Shown one piece after another: positions 36,017-45,058 of a stretch of DNA of 64,000 nt. Origin of the DNA: Pantoea agglomerans (GTDB lineage Bacteria; Pseudomonadota; Gammaproteobacteria; Enterobacterales; Enterobacteriaceae); NCBI RefSeq assembly GCF_021397715.1, contig NZ_CP090207.1, positions 3,348,001-3,412,000 of the forward strand. The letters run 5' to 3'. Under the pieces are notes generated by a model, which was given only the letters and a program-made list of their open reading frames with translations, searched no databases and was not told the DNA's origin. Made by a program: the position numbers and the translations under genes. The first letter of the stretch is position 1; the number at the start of each line of letters is the position of its first letter.

Positions 36017-37410
36017 AATTGAGCGACGTTTCGATTCAGGCATTACGGCTGGCGATCCACAGCGGTGAGATCAGTGCCAGAGAGGTGGCTGAAACCACAC
36101 TGCAGGCGATTGAGCAGCACAATCCACAGCTCAATGCATGGACTGAGGTGACCGGGCAGCGGATGCTGAAAGAGGCAGAGAGTATTGATGCAAAGCGGCA
36201 GCGCGGTGAAGATCTGCCGCCGCTGGCGGGCATTCCCTACGCGGTAAAAAACCTGTTTGACGTTGCAGGCTACAGTACGCTGGCCGGTGCCAGCCTGTTC
36301 AGCCAGCGGCCCGCGGCGCGTGCCGATGCCTTTGCCATCGACCGGCTGCGGCAGGCGGGCGCGACGCTGTCGGGTATGCTGAATATGGACGCCTACGCCT
36401 ACGGCTTTACCACCGAAAACAGCCACTACGGCGCGACCCGTAATCCACGCGACCTGAGCCGCGTAGCTGGTGGCTCATCGGGCGGTTCAGCCGCGGCGGT
36501 GGCGGCCGGTCTGGTCCATTTTTCACTTGGCACTGACACCAACGGCTCGATCCGGGTTCCCGCCTCGTTGTGCGGCACCTTTGGCCTGAAGCCCACCTTT
36601 GGCCGCCTGTCGCGTAGCGGCAGCCATCCGTTTGTCGCCAGCCTTGACCACATCGGTCCCTTCGCCCGTCGGGTCGACGATCTGGCGCTGGTCTATGACC
36701 AGCTACAGGCCGCAGACAGCGCCGATGCGTTTCAGGCCAGTCGTCCTGCTGCCGCGACGCTGCCAGGCTTGTCCCGGGGTCTGGAAGGGCTACGCTGCGG
36801 CGTACTGGGCGGCTTTTTCAGTGAATGGTGTGATGAGGAGGCGCGGGCTGCGGTGGCCGTTGTTGCCGCCGCGCTCAACGCGCAGGACGAGGTGATGATG
36901 CCGGAAGCCGAGCTGGCACGCTCTGCGGCCTTTATCATGACGGCGGCGGAAGGCGGCACGCCTTATCTGCCCGCCTTGCGCCAGATGCCGGAACAGTTTG
37001 AGCCCAACTCGCGCGAGCGTTTACTGGCGGGAGCGATGATGCCCGCCGCCTGGTATCTGCAGGCGCAGCGTTTCCGCCGCCATTTCCAGCAGCAGGTGCT
37101 GCCGCTGTTCAGCAAGTTTGATCTGCTGATTGCCCCGGCGACGCCGTGCAGCGCGATCACCATTGGACAGCAAACGATCACCATTAATGGGGAGGAACTG
37201 CCCGCCAAAGCCAGCATGGGTATGCTGACGCAGCCGATCTCGTTCCTGGGATTGCCGGTCTGTACCGTGCCGCTGGCGACCCGAAGCGGTCTGCCGATTG
37301 GCCTGCAGTTAATCGCCCGTCCCTTTAATGAAGCCGCGGTGCTGCGGGCTGCCTGGGTACTGGAGCAGCAAGGGTTCACCGTGGCGCAAATCAACATGGC
37401 AGGAGCCTGA
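36013..37410 (+). CDS. hpxY: amidase-signature enzyme HpxY (AtzE-like)
   Basis: A 465-residue amidase-signature hydrolase with the Ser-cisSer-Lys triad visible. Lys79 is in GIPYAVKNLFD, the glycine/serine motif is GGSSGGSAAAV (Ser155/156), and the nucleophile Ser179 is in TDTNGSIRVPAS. It is close in type to AtzE, which acts on carboxybiuret, and to GatA. Together with HpxX it should form a GatCA-like complex. Its substrate in the ureide pathway is unproven; oxalurate, a carbamoylated oxamate, is a structural candidate. Confidence 0.85.
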   Translation: MKLSDVSIQALRLAIHSGEISAREVAETTLQAIEQHNPQLNAWTEVTGQRMLKEAESIDAKRQRGEDLPPLAGIPYAVKNLFDVAGYSTLAGASLFSQRPAARADAFAIDRLRQAGATLSGMLNMDAYAYGFTTENSHYGATRNPRDLSRVAGGSSGGSAAAVAAGLVHFSLGTDTNGSIRVPASLCGTFGLKPTFGRLSRSGSHPFVASLDHIGPFARRVDDLALVYDQLQAADSADAFQASRPAAATLPGLSRGLEGLRCGVLGGFFSEWCDEEARAAVAVVAAALNAQDEVMMPEAELARSAAFIMTAAEGGTPYLPALRQMPEQFEPNSRERLLAGAMMPAAWYLQAQRFRRHFQQQVLPLFSKFDLLIAPATPCSAITIGQQTITINGEELPAKASMGMLTQPISFLGLPVCTVPLATRSGLPIGLQLIARPFNEAAVLRAAWVLEQQGFTVAQINMAGA

Positions 37411-37793
37411 TGGACATTCAACAGATCAATTTACCGCAGATAGTCAGTGAAGTGACGGCGCAGTTTACCCGCTACGAGCAGGCGCTGATCGGCAACGATA
37501 TCGCCGAACTGGATGCGCTGTTCTGGCATGATCCCCGTACCGTGCGGCTGGGTGCCGGTGAGAATTTGTATGGCATTGATGAGATCCGCGCATTCCGGGC
37601 GGCCCGCCCTTCCGCCGGGCTGGACCGGACGCTGCGCAACACGGTGATCACCACCTTTGGCGAAGATTACGCGGTGTGCAGCACCGAATTTACCCGCGCC
37701 GGCAGCGATAAAATCGGCCGCCAGCAGCAAACCTGGGTGCGGTTGCCGCACGGCTGGTGCATCGTTGCGGCGCAGGTAAGCCTGATGAGTTAA
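37410..37793 (+). CDS. hpxZ: DUF3225/AtzH-like protein HpxZ
   Basis: A 127-residue SnoaL/NTF2-like protein with family features YEQALIGNDIAELDALFWHDPRTVRLGAGE (start of fold) and QTWVRLPHGWCIVAAQVSLM (end). Its homologue AtzH belongs to the cyanuric-acid pathway beside AtzG/AtzE. It begins one base inside the hpxY stop (TGATG), so it is tightly coupled. It is probably a small amidase or a helper for HpxY. Confidence 0.8.
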   Translation: MDIQQINLPQIVSEVTAQFTRYEQALIGNDIAELDALFWHDPRTVRLGAGENLYGIDEIRAFRAARPSAGLDRTLRNTVITTFGEDYAVCSTEFTRAGSDKIGRQQQTWVRLPHGWCIVAAQVSLMS

Positions 37794-37804
37794 GCGGGCT
37801 GGCG

Positions 37805-37842
37805 AGGCGTTTCATCCGGCCTGACGGCTGAATGAAACGCCT
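37805..37842. terminator. stem-loop between convergent hpxZ and puuE
   Basis: An 11-base-pair perfect stem (AGGCGTTTCAT with ATGAAACGCCT) encloses 16 bases between the two stop codons. The T run is minimal. Confidence 0.6.
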
Positions 37843-37850
37843 TGCAGTCA

Positions 37851-38813
37851 TCAGGACGCGTCGGGTGCCGGATGCGTTTTGATCCAGTGATCGGCAATCT
37901 GCTGACGGCTGCAAATCCAGACGTCATCGTGCTGCTGGATATGGTCGAGGAAATTCTGTAAGGCACGGAATTTTCCCGGACGGCCCAGCAGGCGGCAATG
38001 CATCCCCACCGACATCATTTTCGGTGCGGTTTCGCCCTCTTCATACAGCACGTCAAAGGTATCACGCAGATAAGTGAAGAACTGTTCAGCGGTGTTGAAG
38101 CCCTGTGGCGAGGCAAAGCGCATGTCGTTGCACTCCAGGGTATAAGGGATGATCAGATGCGGTTTGACCGTACCATCCTGGCAGGTGACCTGGGTCCAGA
38201 ACGGCAGGTCGTCGCCATAGTAATCACTGTCGTAGCTGAAACCGCCCTGCTCCACCACCAGACGTCGGGTATTCGGGCTGTCGCGCCCGGTATACCAGCC
38301 GGTCGGCGCTTTACCAAACAGGTCGAGCAAAACGTCCACCGCCTGCTGCATGTGCTGGCGTTCGGTTTTTGCGTCCATGCCCTGATAGTGGATCCAGCGC
38401 CAGCCGTGGCTCACTACGTCGTAATCCGCCTGTTTGATCGCCTCAACGATTTCCGGATGACGCGCCAGCGCCATCGCCACGCCAAAGACGGTTAATGGCA
38501 GACCGCGCTTCTGAAATTCGTTATGGATGCGCCAGAAACCCGCGCGTGAGCCGTACTCATACAGCGACTCCATCGACATGTGGCGATCCGGATAACTGGC
38601 CGCGCCAATGATGTCGGAAAGGAATTGCTCTGAGCCGGCATCGCCGTGCAGCACGCTATTTTCCGCCCCTTCTTCGTAATTCAGGACAAACTGCACCGCC
38701 ACGCGGGCGTTGTTAGGCCAGGCGGCGTGCGGCGGGTTAGCGCCATAACCGATTAAATCGCGCGGATAGTTTTTGTTAAAGCTGTACTCTTTTTTCTCTG
38801 CAGCGTCAGTCAT
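37851..38813 (-). CDS. puuE: allantoinase, polysaccharide-deacetylase type (PuuE/HpxB)
   Basis: It hydrolyses allantoin to allantoate without the classical metal-dependent amidohydrolase fold. The 320-residue NodB-like protein has the PuuE hallmark opening NYPRDLIGYGANPPHAAWPN and the segment VVSHGWRWIHYQGMDAKTER. It also has TGWYTGRDSPNTRRLV and MSVGMHCRLLGRPGK. It is 34 bases downstream of the racemase gene in a GntR-racemase-allantoinase operon, the hpxSAB order of Klebsiella. Confidence 0.93.
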   Translation of the reverse strand: MTDAAEKKEYSFNKNYPRDLIGYGANPPHAAWPNNARVAVQFVLNYEEGAENSVLHGDAGSEQFLSDIIGAASYPDRHMSMESLYEYGSRAGFWRIHNEFQKRGLPLTVFGVAMALARHPEIVEAIKQADYDVVSHGWRWIHYQGMDAKTERQHMQQAVDVLLDLFGKAPTGWYTGRDSPNTRRLVVEQGGFSYDSDYYGDDLPFWTQVTCQDGTVKPHLIIPYTLECNDMRFASPQGFNTAEQFFTYLRDTFDVLYEEGETAPKMMSVGMHCRLLGRPGKFRALQNFLDHIQQHDDVWICSRQQIADHWIKTHPAPDAS

Positions 38814-38847
38814 TACTCGCTTCCTGTGATCAATCGGGAGAGTTCCG

Positions 38848-39579
38848 TTAGTTTAGATGCTGAAACGCACCTGAGAGAGGTTTCTGCAAAGGCCAGGCCA
38901 GATCGCCATGTTTACTGGTGCCAAAGCCCAGCGCCACCAGCGACTCCACCATTTTGACCGCCGCACCCACGCCATCAATCACCGGCAAACCGAGTTCCTG
39001 CGTCAGCGAAGCGGCCAGCGTTGCCATGCCGCCACAGCCCAGCACAATCGCCCCGCTGCCATCTTCACGCTTCGCCTGAATGCAGCGCTGACGTACCTTC
39101 TCCTGCGCAACACCGCTGCCATCTTCCAGCGCCAGTACCGGCAGATCGATGGCGTGCAGCGCCGCGCAGTGATGGGTAAAGCCATATTGCTGCAGCAGAT
39201 GACGCGCAATGACCAGGGTGCGTGGCAGCGTGGTGACAATCGAGAAACGCGTCGCCAGCAGCGTCGCGGTGTGCATCGCTGCTTCCGCTATCCCCACCAC
39301 CGGCCCGCTGGCCAACTCCCGCGCCGCCAGTAAGCCCGGATCGCCGAAGCAGGCAATGACATGACCGCTGACACCCTGCGCTTTACCCAGTTTGATCTGC
39401 TCCAGCACGCCGATAGCGGCTATCGCTTCATCGAAGTGCCCCTCAATCGACGGTACGCCGTGTGCCGGACAGACGGCCAGAATGTCGGTGCCGGGTGCCG
39501 CCACGGCGCGGGCCGCCTGACCGATGGTTTCGGTCATTGCCAGGCTGGTATTCGGGTTGATGACCTGAATCAGGCTCAT
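38848..39579 (-). CDS. hpxA: allantoin racemase (Asp/Glu/hydantoin racemase family, HpxA)
   Basis: It interconverts allantoin enantiomers so that allantoinase can use both. The 243-residue protein has the family opening LIQVINPNTSLAMTETIG and the two catalytic cysteines in VIACFGDPGL and IVLGCGGMATLA. Hydantoin racemase is the near alternative; the neighbours favour allantoin. It overlaps the GntR gene stop by four bases. Confidence 0.88.
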   Translation of the reverse strand: MSLIQVINPNTSLAMTETIGQAARAVAAPGTDILAVCPAHGVPSIEGHFDEAIAAIGVLEQIKLGKAQGVSGHVIACFGDPGLLAARELASGPVVGIAEAAMHTATLLATRFSIVTTLPRTLVIARHLLQQYGFTHHCAALHAIDLPVLALEDGSGVAQEKVRQRCIQAKREDGSGAIVLGCGGMATLAASLTQELGLPVIDGVGAAVKMVESLVALGFGTSKHGDLAWPLQKPLSGAFQHLN

Positions 39580-40298
39580 GATGCGTTTCCTTTGTCGCTG
39601 CCAAACAGCCGGCTGAAATCGGGCAGCGTCTCGCCACTGCGCTCAAAGTGCAGGCTGGAGACGATATGATCAAAATGGTGTTGCAGGGCCTGGGTCAGCG
39701 GCGCTAAGGCGCGTTCCCGCAGCAGGCTGAGCAACCGGCTGTGATCGTCGCAGCGACAGCCGTGCTGCCACGGCGCGCCATAGGCGGCAATCACCAGCGA
39801 TGAGCGCTGCGTCAGGCGGGTTACGATCCCGGTCAGCACCTGGTTACCTGAGATCGCCTGCAGCTGTATATGAAAGGCCGCCGATAACCGAATCGCGGCC
39901 GCGCCGTCACGATCGGCGTGCGCCTGATTCTCCTGCTCAATCAGTTGTGCCAGCGCCGCCAGATGCGGGGCCTGCAGATGCGCCAGCACCGCAGGCAGAT
40001 TGGCGCACTCCAATAAGCTGCGGGTACGAAAAATATCGCGCGCCTCATCGACGCCTGGGGTGGTGACCTGTGCACCGCGTTTGGGCGTCAGCGTGACCAT
40101 TTGCACCGCGGCGAGGCGTTGCAGCACTTTACGAATCCCGGTCCGACTGACGCCAAACACCGCAGAAAGGGCCTCTTCCGGCAACTTACTGCCGGGCGGC
40201 AACTGATGTTCAACGATGGCGTTCATCAACGCCTGGTAGATAACCTCATCTTTATCATGCCGTTCGGTAGCCTGTCTCTGGCCTGTTTCACTCTTCAT
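39576..40298 (-). CDS. hpxS: GntR-family (FCD) regulator of allantoin genes
   Basis: The 240-residue protein has a winged helix-turn-helix (VIYQALMNAIVEHQLPPGSKLPEE pattern, then FGVSRTGIRKVLQRL) and a C-terminal FCD ligand domain (RDIFRTRSLLECANL; HIQLQAISGN). The start at 40298 is chosen for its CGGAG site; upstream in-frame codons run through the operator region. It heads hpxA-puuE and is divergent from the NCS1 permease. The site pair at 40335-40364 is its likely target. Confidence 0.88.
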   Translation of the reverse strand: MKSETGQRQATERHDKDEVIYQALMNAIVEHQLPPGSKLPEEALSAVFGVSRTGIRKVLQRLAAVQMVTLTPKRGAQVTTPGVDEARDIFRTRSLLECANLPAVLAHLQAPHLAALAQLIEQENQAHADRDGAAAIRLSAAFHIQLQAISGNQVLTGIVTRLTQRSSLVIAAYGAPWQHGCRCDDHSRLLSLLRERALAPLTQALQHHFDHIVSSLHFERSGETLPDFSRLFGSDKGNAS

Positions 40299-40334
40299 TA
40301 CCCGCTCCGGTAGGTGACTGTGCGCACTCATATC

Positions 40335-40364
40335 GTATACGTGAACAATAATTTTTGTATACAA
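40335..40364. promoter_or_regulatory. pair of GTATAC palindromes, candidate GntR operators
   Basis: GTATAC occurs at 40335-40340 and at 40357-40362, the second inside the perfect 10-mer palindrome TTGTATACAA. The centres are 22 bp apart, about two helical turns. They lie between the divergent regulator and permease genes. GntR-family sites are commonly short GT-N-AC palindromes of this kind. Confidence 0.6.
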
Positions 40365-40443
40365 GAAATCAAATCTGGCCTGAATCCTGCAGTAGCGTTT
40401 CACGCAATTATTCATTCCATTCCCGGGTAGAGGAGCAGGTTTC

Positions 40444-41937
40444 ATGCCAAATCATTCAACGGTGGCCAGCAAGGCCTCTGAAGCCAACGCCAGCTACAGC
40501 CCAAGGCTGTGTAACGACGACCTGGCACCGACCCGCGATCAGAACTGGTCGTGGTACAACATCTTTTCGTTCTGGATGTCAGATGTGCACAGCATGGGCG
40601 GATATGTGGTGGCTGCCAGCTTCTTTACGCTGGGGTTAGCCAGCTGGCAGGTGCTGCTGTGTCTGCTGGTCGGCATCTGTATTGTGCAGCTCTGCGCCAA
40701 TCTGGTGGCGAAACCGAGTCAGATGGCGGGCGTACCTTACGCGGTGATCTGCCGCCAGGCGTTTGGCGTGTTTGGCGCCAATATTCCGGCGGTGATTCGC
40801 GGCCTGATCGCCTTTGCGTGGTATGGCATTCAGACCTATTTAGCCGCCAACGCCCTGATGCTGGTGCTGCTGAAGTTTGTGCCGTCGCTGTCATCCATGA
40901 CTGAAAGCAGCTGGCTGGGCCTGTCGCTGCTGGGCTGGTGCTGCTTCGGTACGATGTGGCTGCTGCAGGCGATGGTGTTCTGGCACGGCATGAGCGCCAT
41001 TAAGCGTTTTATTGATGTTGCCGGACCGGCAGTTTATGTCGTGATGGTGGCGCTGGCGGGCTGGATTGTATACAAGACCGGTTTTGATGGTATCTCATTC
41101 ACCCTTGCCAGCAAGTCGCTGTCGGCGGGTGAGCAGACCTGGCAGATGATTACCGCCACCGCATTGGTGGTCTCTTACTTCTCCGGTCCGCTGCTGAACT
41201 TTGGTGATTTCTCTCGCTACGGTAAAAGCATGTCGGAGATCCGTCGCGGCAACCGCTGGGGTTTACCGTTCAACTTCCTGCTGTTTTCGATTGTGACGGT
41301 GGTGATTGTCTCAGGTACGCAGTCCCTGTTCGGCAAAATGATCACCGACCCGATCGAAACGGTCAGCCGGGTCGGCAACGATCTGGCGGTGGCGATTGGC
41401 CTGCTGACCATGATCATCGCCACCATCGGCATCAACATCGTTGCCAACTTTGTTTCACCCGCCTTTGACTTCTCTAACTGTTCGCCGCAGAAGATCAGCT
41501 TCCGGACGGGCGGGATGATCGCCGCGGTGGGTTCGGTGCTGCTGACGCCGTGGAACCTGTTCCAGTCACCGGAACTGATTCACTACACGCTCGACGTGCT
41601 GGGCTCCTTTATCGGGCCACTGTTCGGCATCCTGCTGACTGATTTTTATCTGATTAAACGTGGCCGGATCGATGTCGACGATCTCTTCAATGATACTCCG
41701 GCAGGCCGTTACTGGTATCGCGGCGGCTTTAACCCGAAAGCCATTGGCGCCCTGCTGCCGTCGGTGGCGATCTGTCTGGTGATCAGTTTTATTCCGTCAC
41801 TGCATGAGGTTGCGAACTTTAGCTGGTTTATCGGTGCAGGTCTGGCAGCCGGCTGTTATCGCTTTATTGCCCGTGACGAGCGTGAAGGAGAAGACGTTGC
41901 AGCCTGGCGCAGTGATGTGGCGGTGCAGAAGGATTAA
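40444..41937 (+). CDS. hpxC: NCS1-family permease, probable allantoin permease (HpxC type)
   Basis: A 497-residue inner-membrane transporter of the nucleobase-cation symporter-1 family with about twelve hydrophobic segments. It has the family opening NDDLAPTRDQNWSWYNIFSFW and the motifs GVPYAVICRQAFGVFGANIPA and NFGDFSRYGKS. It is monocistronic, divergent from hpxS-hpxA-puuE, with a GAGGAG site. Substrates in the family include allantoin, hydantoins, uracil and cytosine; the position points to allantoin. A shared bidirectional terminator follows. Confidence 0.88.
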   Translation: MPNHSTVASKASEANASYSPRLCNDDLAPTRDQNWSWYNIFSFWMSDVHSMGGYVVAASFFTLGLASWQVLLCLLVGICIVQLCANLVAKPSQMAGVPYAVICRQAFGVFGANIPAVIRGLIAFAWYGIQTYLAANALMLVLLKFVPSLSSMTESSWLGLSLLGWCCFGTMWLLQAMVFWHGMSAIKRFIDVAGPAVYVVMVALAGWIVYKTGFDGISFTLASKSLSAGEQTWQMITATALVVSYFSGPLLNFGDFSRYGKSMSEIRRGNRWGLPFNFLLFSIVTVVIVSGTQSLFGKMITDPIETVSRVGNDLAVAIGLLTMIIATIGINIVANFVSPAFDFSNCSPQKISFRTGGMIAAVGSVLLTPWNLFQSPELIHYTLDVLGSFIGPLFGILLTDFYLIKRGRIDVDDLFNDTPAGRYWYRGGFNPKAIGALLPSVAICLVISFIPSLHEVANFSWFIGAGLAAGCYRFIARDEREGEDVAAWRSDVAVQKD

Positions 41938-41966
41938 GCACGCCTAAAGGCCTGGCGCGCAGACAG

Positions 41967-42000
41967 CAAAAAGCCGATTCATTTCTGAATCGGCTTCTTT
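41967..42000. terminator. bidirectional terminator between the permease and tRNA-Asp
   Basis: A nine-base-pair stem (GCCGATTCA with TGAATCGGC) with a TTTC loop is flanked by A residues on the left and T residues on the right. It serves both convergent transcripts. Confidence 0.85.
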
Positions 42001-42008
42001 AAAGAGAT

Positions 42009-42085
42009 TGGCGGAACGGACGGGGCTCGAACCCGCGACCCCCTGCGTGACAGGCAGGTATTCTAACCAACTGAACTACCGCTCC
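42009..42085 (-). tRNA. aspV: tRNA-Asp (anticodon GTC)
   Basis: The 77-nt gene has an encoded CCA end, the GGTTCGA T-loop and the anticodon loop CTGTCAC, so the anticodon is GTC. It is identical in sequence to the second tRNA-Asp at 48660. It lies next to dnaQ, the aspV position in E. coli. Confidence 0.98.
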
Positions 42086-42219
42086 GCGCTTTGTTCCCCG
42101 TCGAGAACGAGGCGAATATTAATGGCAGGCTGTTAACACGTCAACGCTTTTTCCGGCAGCAGAAATCGTTTGCTGGTTTTTTCACCTTCTCGTTGATTTT
42201 ACCCGCAAAATCATCGATC

Positions 42220-42951
42220 TCAGCCGCGCCACAGGCAGCTACCGCCCTTCTTCATTACTAAATCGAGACGCGATTCATGCGCAACGATCTCCTCATCGCT
42301 GGCGGTCACTACCCGTAAGGCGGATGCCGGACGCACGATACGCTGAATGCTTTCGCCCTGCGCCTGGCGTGCGCTTTCACTCTCCGATAAAAATGAGAGT
42401 GAAGTCTGCCCGCCGGTCATGGTCAGAAAGACGTCAGCCAGGATCTCAGCATCGAGCAGTGCGCCGTGCAGGGTTCGTTTGCTGTTGTCGATCTCATAGC
42501 GTGAGCAGAGCGCGTCAAGGCTGTTGCGCTTGCCCGGGAACATCCGGCGCGCCAGCGCCAGGCTGTCGGTAATTTTGCAGAAGGTTTCGGTTTTTTCGAT
42601 GCCGCGCTGCAGTTTGGCAAATTCGTAATCCATGAAGCCGATATCAAACGGCGCGTTGTGAATTACCAGCTCAGCGCCGCGGATGTAGTCGAGAAACTCA
42701 TCGGCGATCTCGCTGAACGTCGGTTTGTCAGCAAGGAACTCATCCGCAATGCCGTGCACGCCAAAGGCTTCCGGATCCACCAGCCGATCGGGCTTCAGAT
42801 ACATATGAAAGTTGTTACCGGTCAGGCGGCGGTTAATCACTTCGACCGCACCAATCTCAATGATGCGGTGACCCTCATAATGCACCCCGATCATGTTCAT
42901 GCCGGTGGTTTCAGTATCGAGTACGATCTGGCGGTTATTTGCAGTGCTCAT
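42220..42951 (-). CDS. dnaQ: DNA polymerase III epsilon subunit (proofreading 3'-5' exonuclease)
   Basis: The 243-residue protein has the three exonuclease motifs: Exo[11 protein letters not shown], Exo[15 protein letters not shown] and Exo[16 protein letters not shown]. The C-terminal tail binds the alpha subunit. It is divergent from rnhA with overlapping promoters in about 50 bp, the E. coli arrangement. Upstream bases 42086-42219 hold only the dnaQ-aspV spacer. Confidence 0.98.
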   Translation of the reverse strand: MSTANNRQIVLDTETTGMNMIGVHYEGHRIIEIGAVEVINRRLTGNNFHMYLKPDRLVDPEAFGVHGIADEFLADKPTFSEIADEFLDYIRGAELVIHNAPFDIGFMDYEFAKLQRGIEKTETFCKITDSLALARRMFPGKRNSLDALCSRYEIDNSKRTLHGALLDAEILADVFLTMTGGQTSLSFLSESESARQAQGESIQRIVRPASALRVVTASDEEIVAHESRLDLVMKKGGSCLWRG

Positions 42952-43002
42952 AAGACCCGTTTTATGTCAGACTTAGCGTTTTTGAGAGGAAGTCTACCAG
43001 AG

Positions 43003-43470
43003 ATGCGCAAACAGGTAGAAATATTCACCGATGGATCCTGTCTTGGAAATCCCGGCCCCGGTGGTTACGGTGCCATTTTACGTTACGGCCAGCATGAGAA
43101 AACCTTCAGCGCCGGTTATCACCTTACCACTAATAACCGGATGGAACTGATGGCGGCGATTGTCTCGCTGGAGGCGCTGAAACAGCCGTGCGACGTGGTG
43201 CTCAGCACCGACAGTCAGTATGTCCGTCAGGGTATTACCAGTTGGATCCACAACTGGAAGAAACGCGGCTGGAAAACGGCCGACAAAAAACCGGTGAAGA
43301 ATGTCGATCTCTGGCAGCGTCTCGATTTGGCGCTCAGCACCCATAAAATCCAGTGGGAGTGGGTTAAAGGCCATGCCGGTCACCCGGAAAATGAGCGCTG
43401 TGATGAACTGGCGCGCAGTGCCGCTGAGAATCCCGCCTTTGATGACATCGGTTATAAAACCGAATCCTGA
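43003..43470 (+). CDS. rnhA: ribonuclease HI
   Basis: It degrades the RNA strand of RNA-DNA hybrids. The 155-residue protein equals the E. coli length, with catalytic residues in [16 protein letters not shown] (Asp10), NRMELMAAI (Glu48), LSTDSQYVR (Asp70) and the last Asp in ERCDELAR. The start at 43003 is fixed by homology; the longer in-frame extension is dnaQ antisense. The 3' end overlaps yafS by 19 bases on the opposite strand. Confidence 0.98.
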   Translation: MRKQVEIFTDGSCLGNPGPGGYGAILRYGQHEKTFSAGYHLTTNNRMELMAAIVSLEALKQPCDVVLSTDSQYVRQGITSWIHNWKKRGWKTADKKPVKNVDLWQRLDLALSTHKIQWEWVKGHAGHPENERCDELARSAAENPAFDDIGYKTES

Positions 43471-44189
43471 TCCTCTTTCTGCCGGAACTGGCGCGTGGCG
43501 TTGACCGTCTGACGAATTTTACTGGTGCTGAGGCTTTTCTTCGCCCGGGTCGGAATCAGCGGGAAGGTGCGTTTACGCGCCACCACAATATTCAGACATC
43601 CCAGCGCCGGCAGATGGGCGCTGATCAATTTCCCGCCCTGCCGGTGCCACGGCAGCACCTGAAAGCGGGTGCGGTAGACCACTTCGTAATTGAGCAATCC
43701 CAGCCAGTCCAGTAGCCGCATCTGGCTGAACATCCTGCCGCTCCACGGCGCTTTGCGCGGTAAACCCGGCACGATTTTACTGACGCCGAGCAGGCTGAAT
43801 GGGTTAAAGCCACTGATGATCATCCAGCCATCGTCAATTAACACCCGATCGACTTCACGTAATACCCGATGCGGGTCCTGACTCCATGCCAGAGTGTGCG
43901 CCAGTAAACAGGCATCAATGGATTTCGATTCAAACGGCAGCTGCATCGGATTGGCCAGCACCTGTAACAGCTCGCCCTCACTGCCGACGTTGACCTGATG
44001 TGAAATAGCGCAGTTTTCGGTGTTGATTTCTGCGCTCAGGTTGCCAAGCTTAAGCATATGAAAGCCATATAGCTTTCCGAGGTAAGGCTGAAGCTGCTGC
44101 GTCAGCGCGTCACGAAAATAGTCTCCCCATGGCATATCGCGCCATGAGAGCGGCGCATTCAGAATCTGGCGTGTTTTAGCGGGCTTCAT
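43452..44189 (-). CDS. yafS: class I SAM-dependent methyltransferase YafS
   Basis: A 245-residue predicted methyltransferase of unknown target. It has a degenerate SAM-binding region around [13 protein letters not shown], then [21 protein letters not shown] and [24 protein letters not shown], a pattern typical of the Methyltransf_11 family. The C-terminal 40 residues are basic and rich in Arg/Lys. It lies between rnhA and gloB as in E. coli and is divergent from gloB. Confidence 0.93.
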   Translation of the reverse strand: MKPAKTRQILNAPLSWRDMPWGDYFRDALTQQLQPYLGKLYGFHMLKLGNLSAEINTENCAISHQVNVGSEGELLQVLANPMQLPFESKSIDACLLAHTLAWSQDPHRVLREVDRVLIDDGWMIISGFNPFSLLGVSKIVPGLPRKAPWSGRMFSQMRLLDWLGLLNYEVVYRTRFQVLPWHRQGGKLISAHLPALGCLNIVVARKRTFPLIPTRAKKSLSTSKIRQTVNATRQFRQKEDQDSVL

Positions 44190-44231
44190 GCGTTACCCTC
44201 TTCCTTTTCCTTCGGCCTGCGAGAGGTGATG

Positions 44232-44987
44232 ATGAATCTTACCAGTATTCCTGCGTTGCAGGATAACTACATCTGGACACTGACAGATGATGACGGGAAA
44301 TGCCTGATTGTCGATCCCGGCGAGGCACAGCCGGTGTTGGAAAAAATGGCCGCCAACGGCTGGCAACCGGTCGCCATTCTGTTAACCCATCACCATAACG
44401 ATCACACCGGTGGGGTAAAAGCGCTGTGTGAGCAGTTCCCGCAGCTTGAGGTTTTCGGTCCAGAGGAAACCGTCAGTAAAGGGGCAAAAACCCGGGTTCG
44501 CGAAGGTGATCGGGTCGAGGTAATGGGTTTGTCCTTTGAGGTGATCGCCACGCCAGGACACACTTTAGGACATATCTCATATTACAGCGCACCTTATCTT
44601 TTTTGTGGTGATACGCTGTTTTCAGGCGGCTGTGGACGTCTTTTTGAAGGGACCGCCGAGCAAATGTACCATTCCTTTCAAAAGCTTAATCAGTTACCGG
44701 GCGAAACACTGGTCTGCTGCGCACATGAATATACTTTATCCAATTTGAAGTTTGCTGCGGCTATTCTGCCCCATGACCCGCAAATAACGGCTGAATATCA
44801 GAAAATTAAGGACTTACGCGCCGAAAATGGCATTAGTTTGCCAACAAAACTGGCGCACGAACGGTCAATAAATTTATTTCTTCGTACGCAAGATCCTGAT
44901 TTGCAAAGGGCTTTAAGCGTTAATTCGCCTGCAGAGCCGGTATGGCAAACATTTGCCGTTCTACGCGAGAAGAAAGACGCTTTTTGA
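44232..44987 (+). CDS. gloB: hydroxyacylglutathione hydrolase (glyoxalase II)
   Basis: It hydrolyses S-lactoylglutathione in methylglyoxal detoxification. The 251-residue metallo-beta-lactamase-fold protein has the two-metal motif [12 protein letters not shown], further ligands in TPGHTLGH and [18 protein letters not shown], and [10 protein letters not shown]. Three start codons are adjacent (GTG 44226, ATG 44229, ATG 44232); the last is chosen to match MNL of E. coli and for spacing from GAGAGG. Confidence 0.97.
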   Translation: MNLTSIPALQDNYIWTLTDDDGKCLIVDPGEAQPVLEKMAANGWQPVAILLTHHHNDHTGGVKALCEQFPQLEVFGPEETVSKGAKTRVREGDRVEVMGLSFEVIATPGHTLGHISYYSAPYLFCGDTLFSGGCGRLFEGTAEQMYHSFQKLNQLPGETLVCCAHEYTLSNLKFAAAILPHDPQITAEYQKIKDLRAENGISLPTKLAHERSINLFLRTQDPDLQRALSVNSPAEPVWQTFAVLREKKDAF

Positions 44988-45058
44988 TTTTTCGGGTTGT
45001 GTTGTGAAAAGTCGTCACGTATAGTTGCTCGTCTTTTAAGCGAACTATTGACACACAC

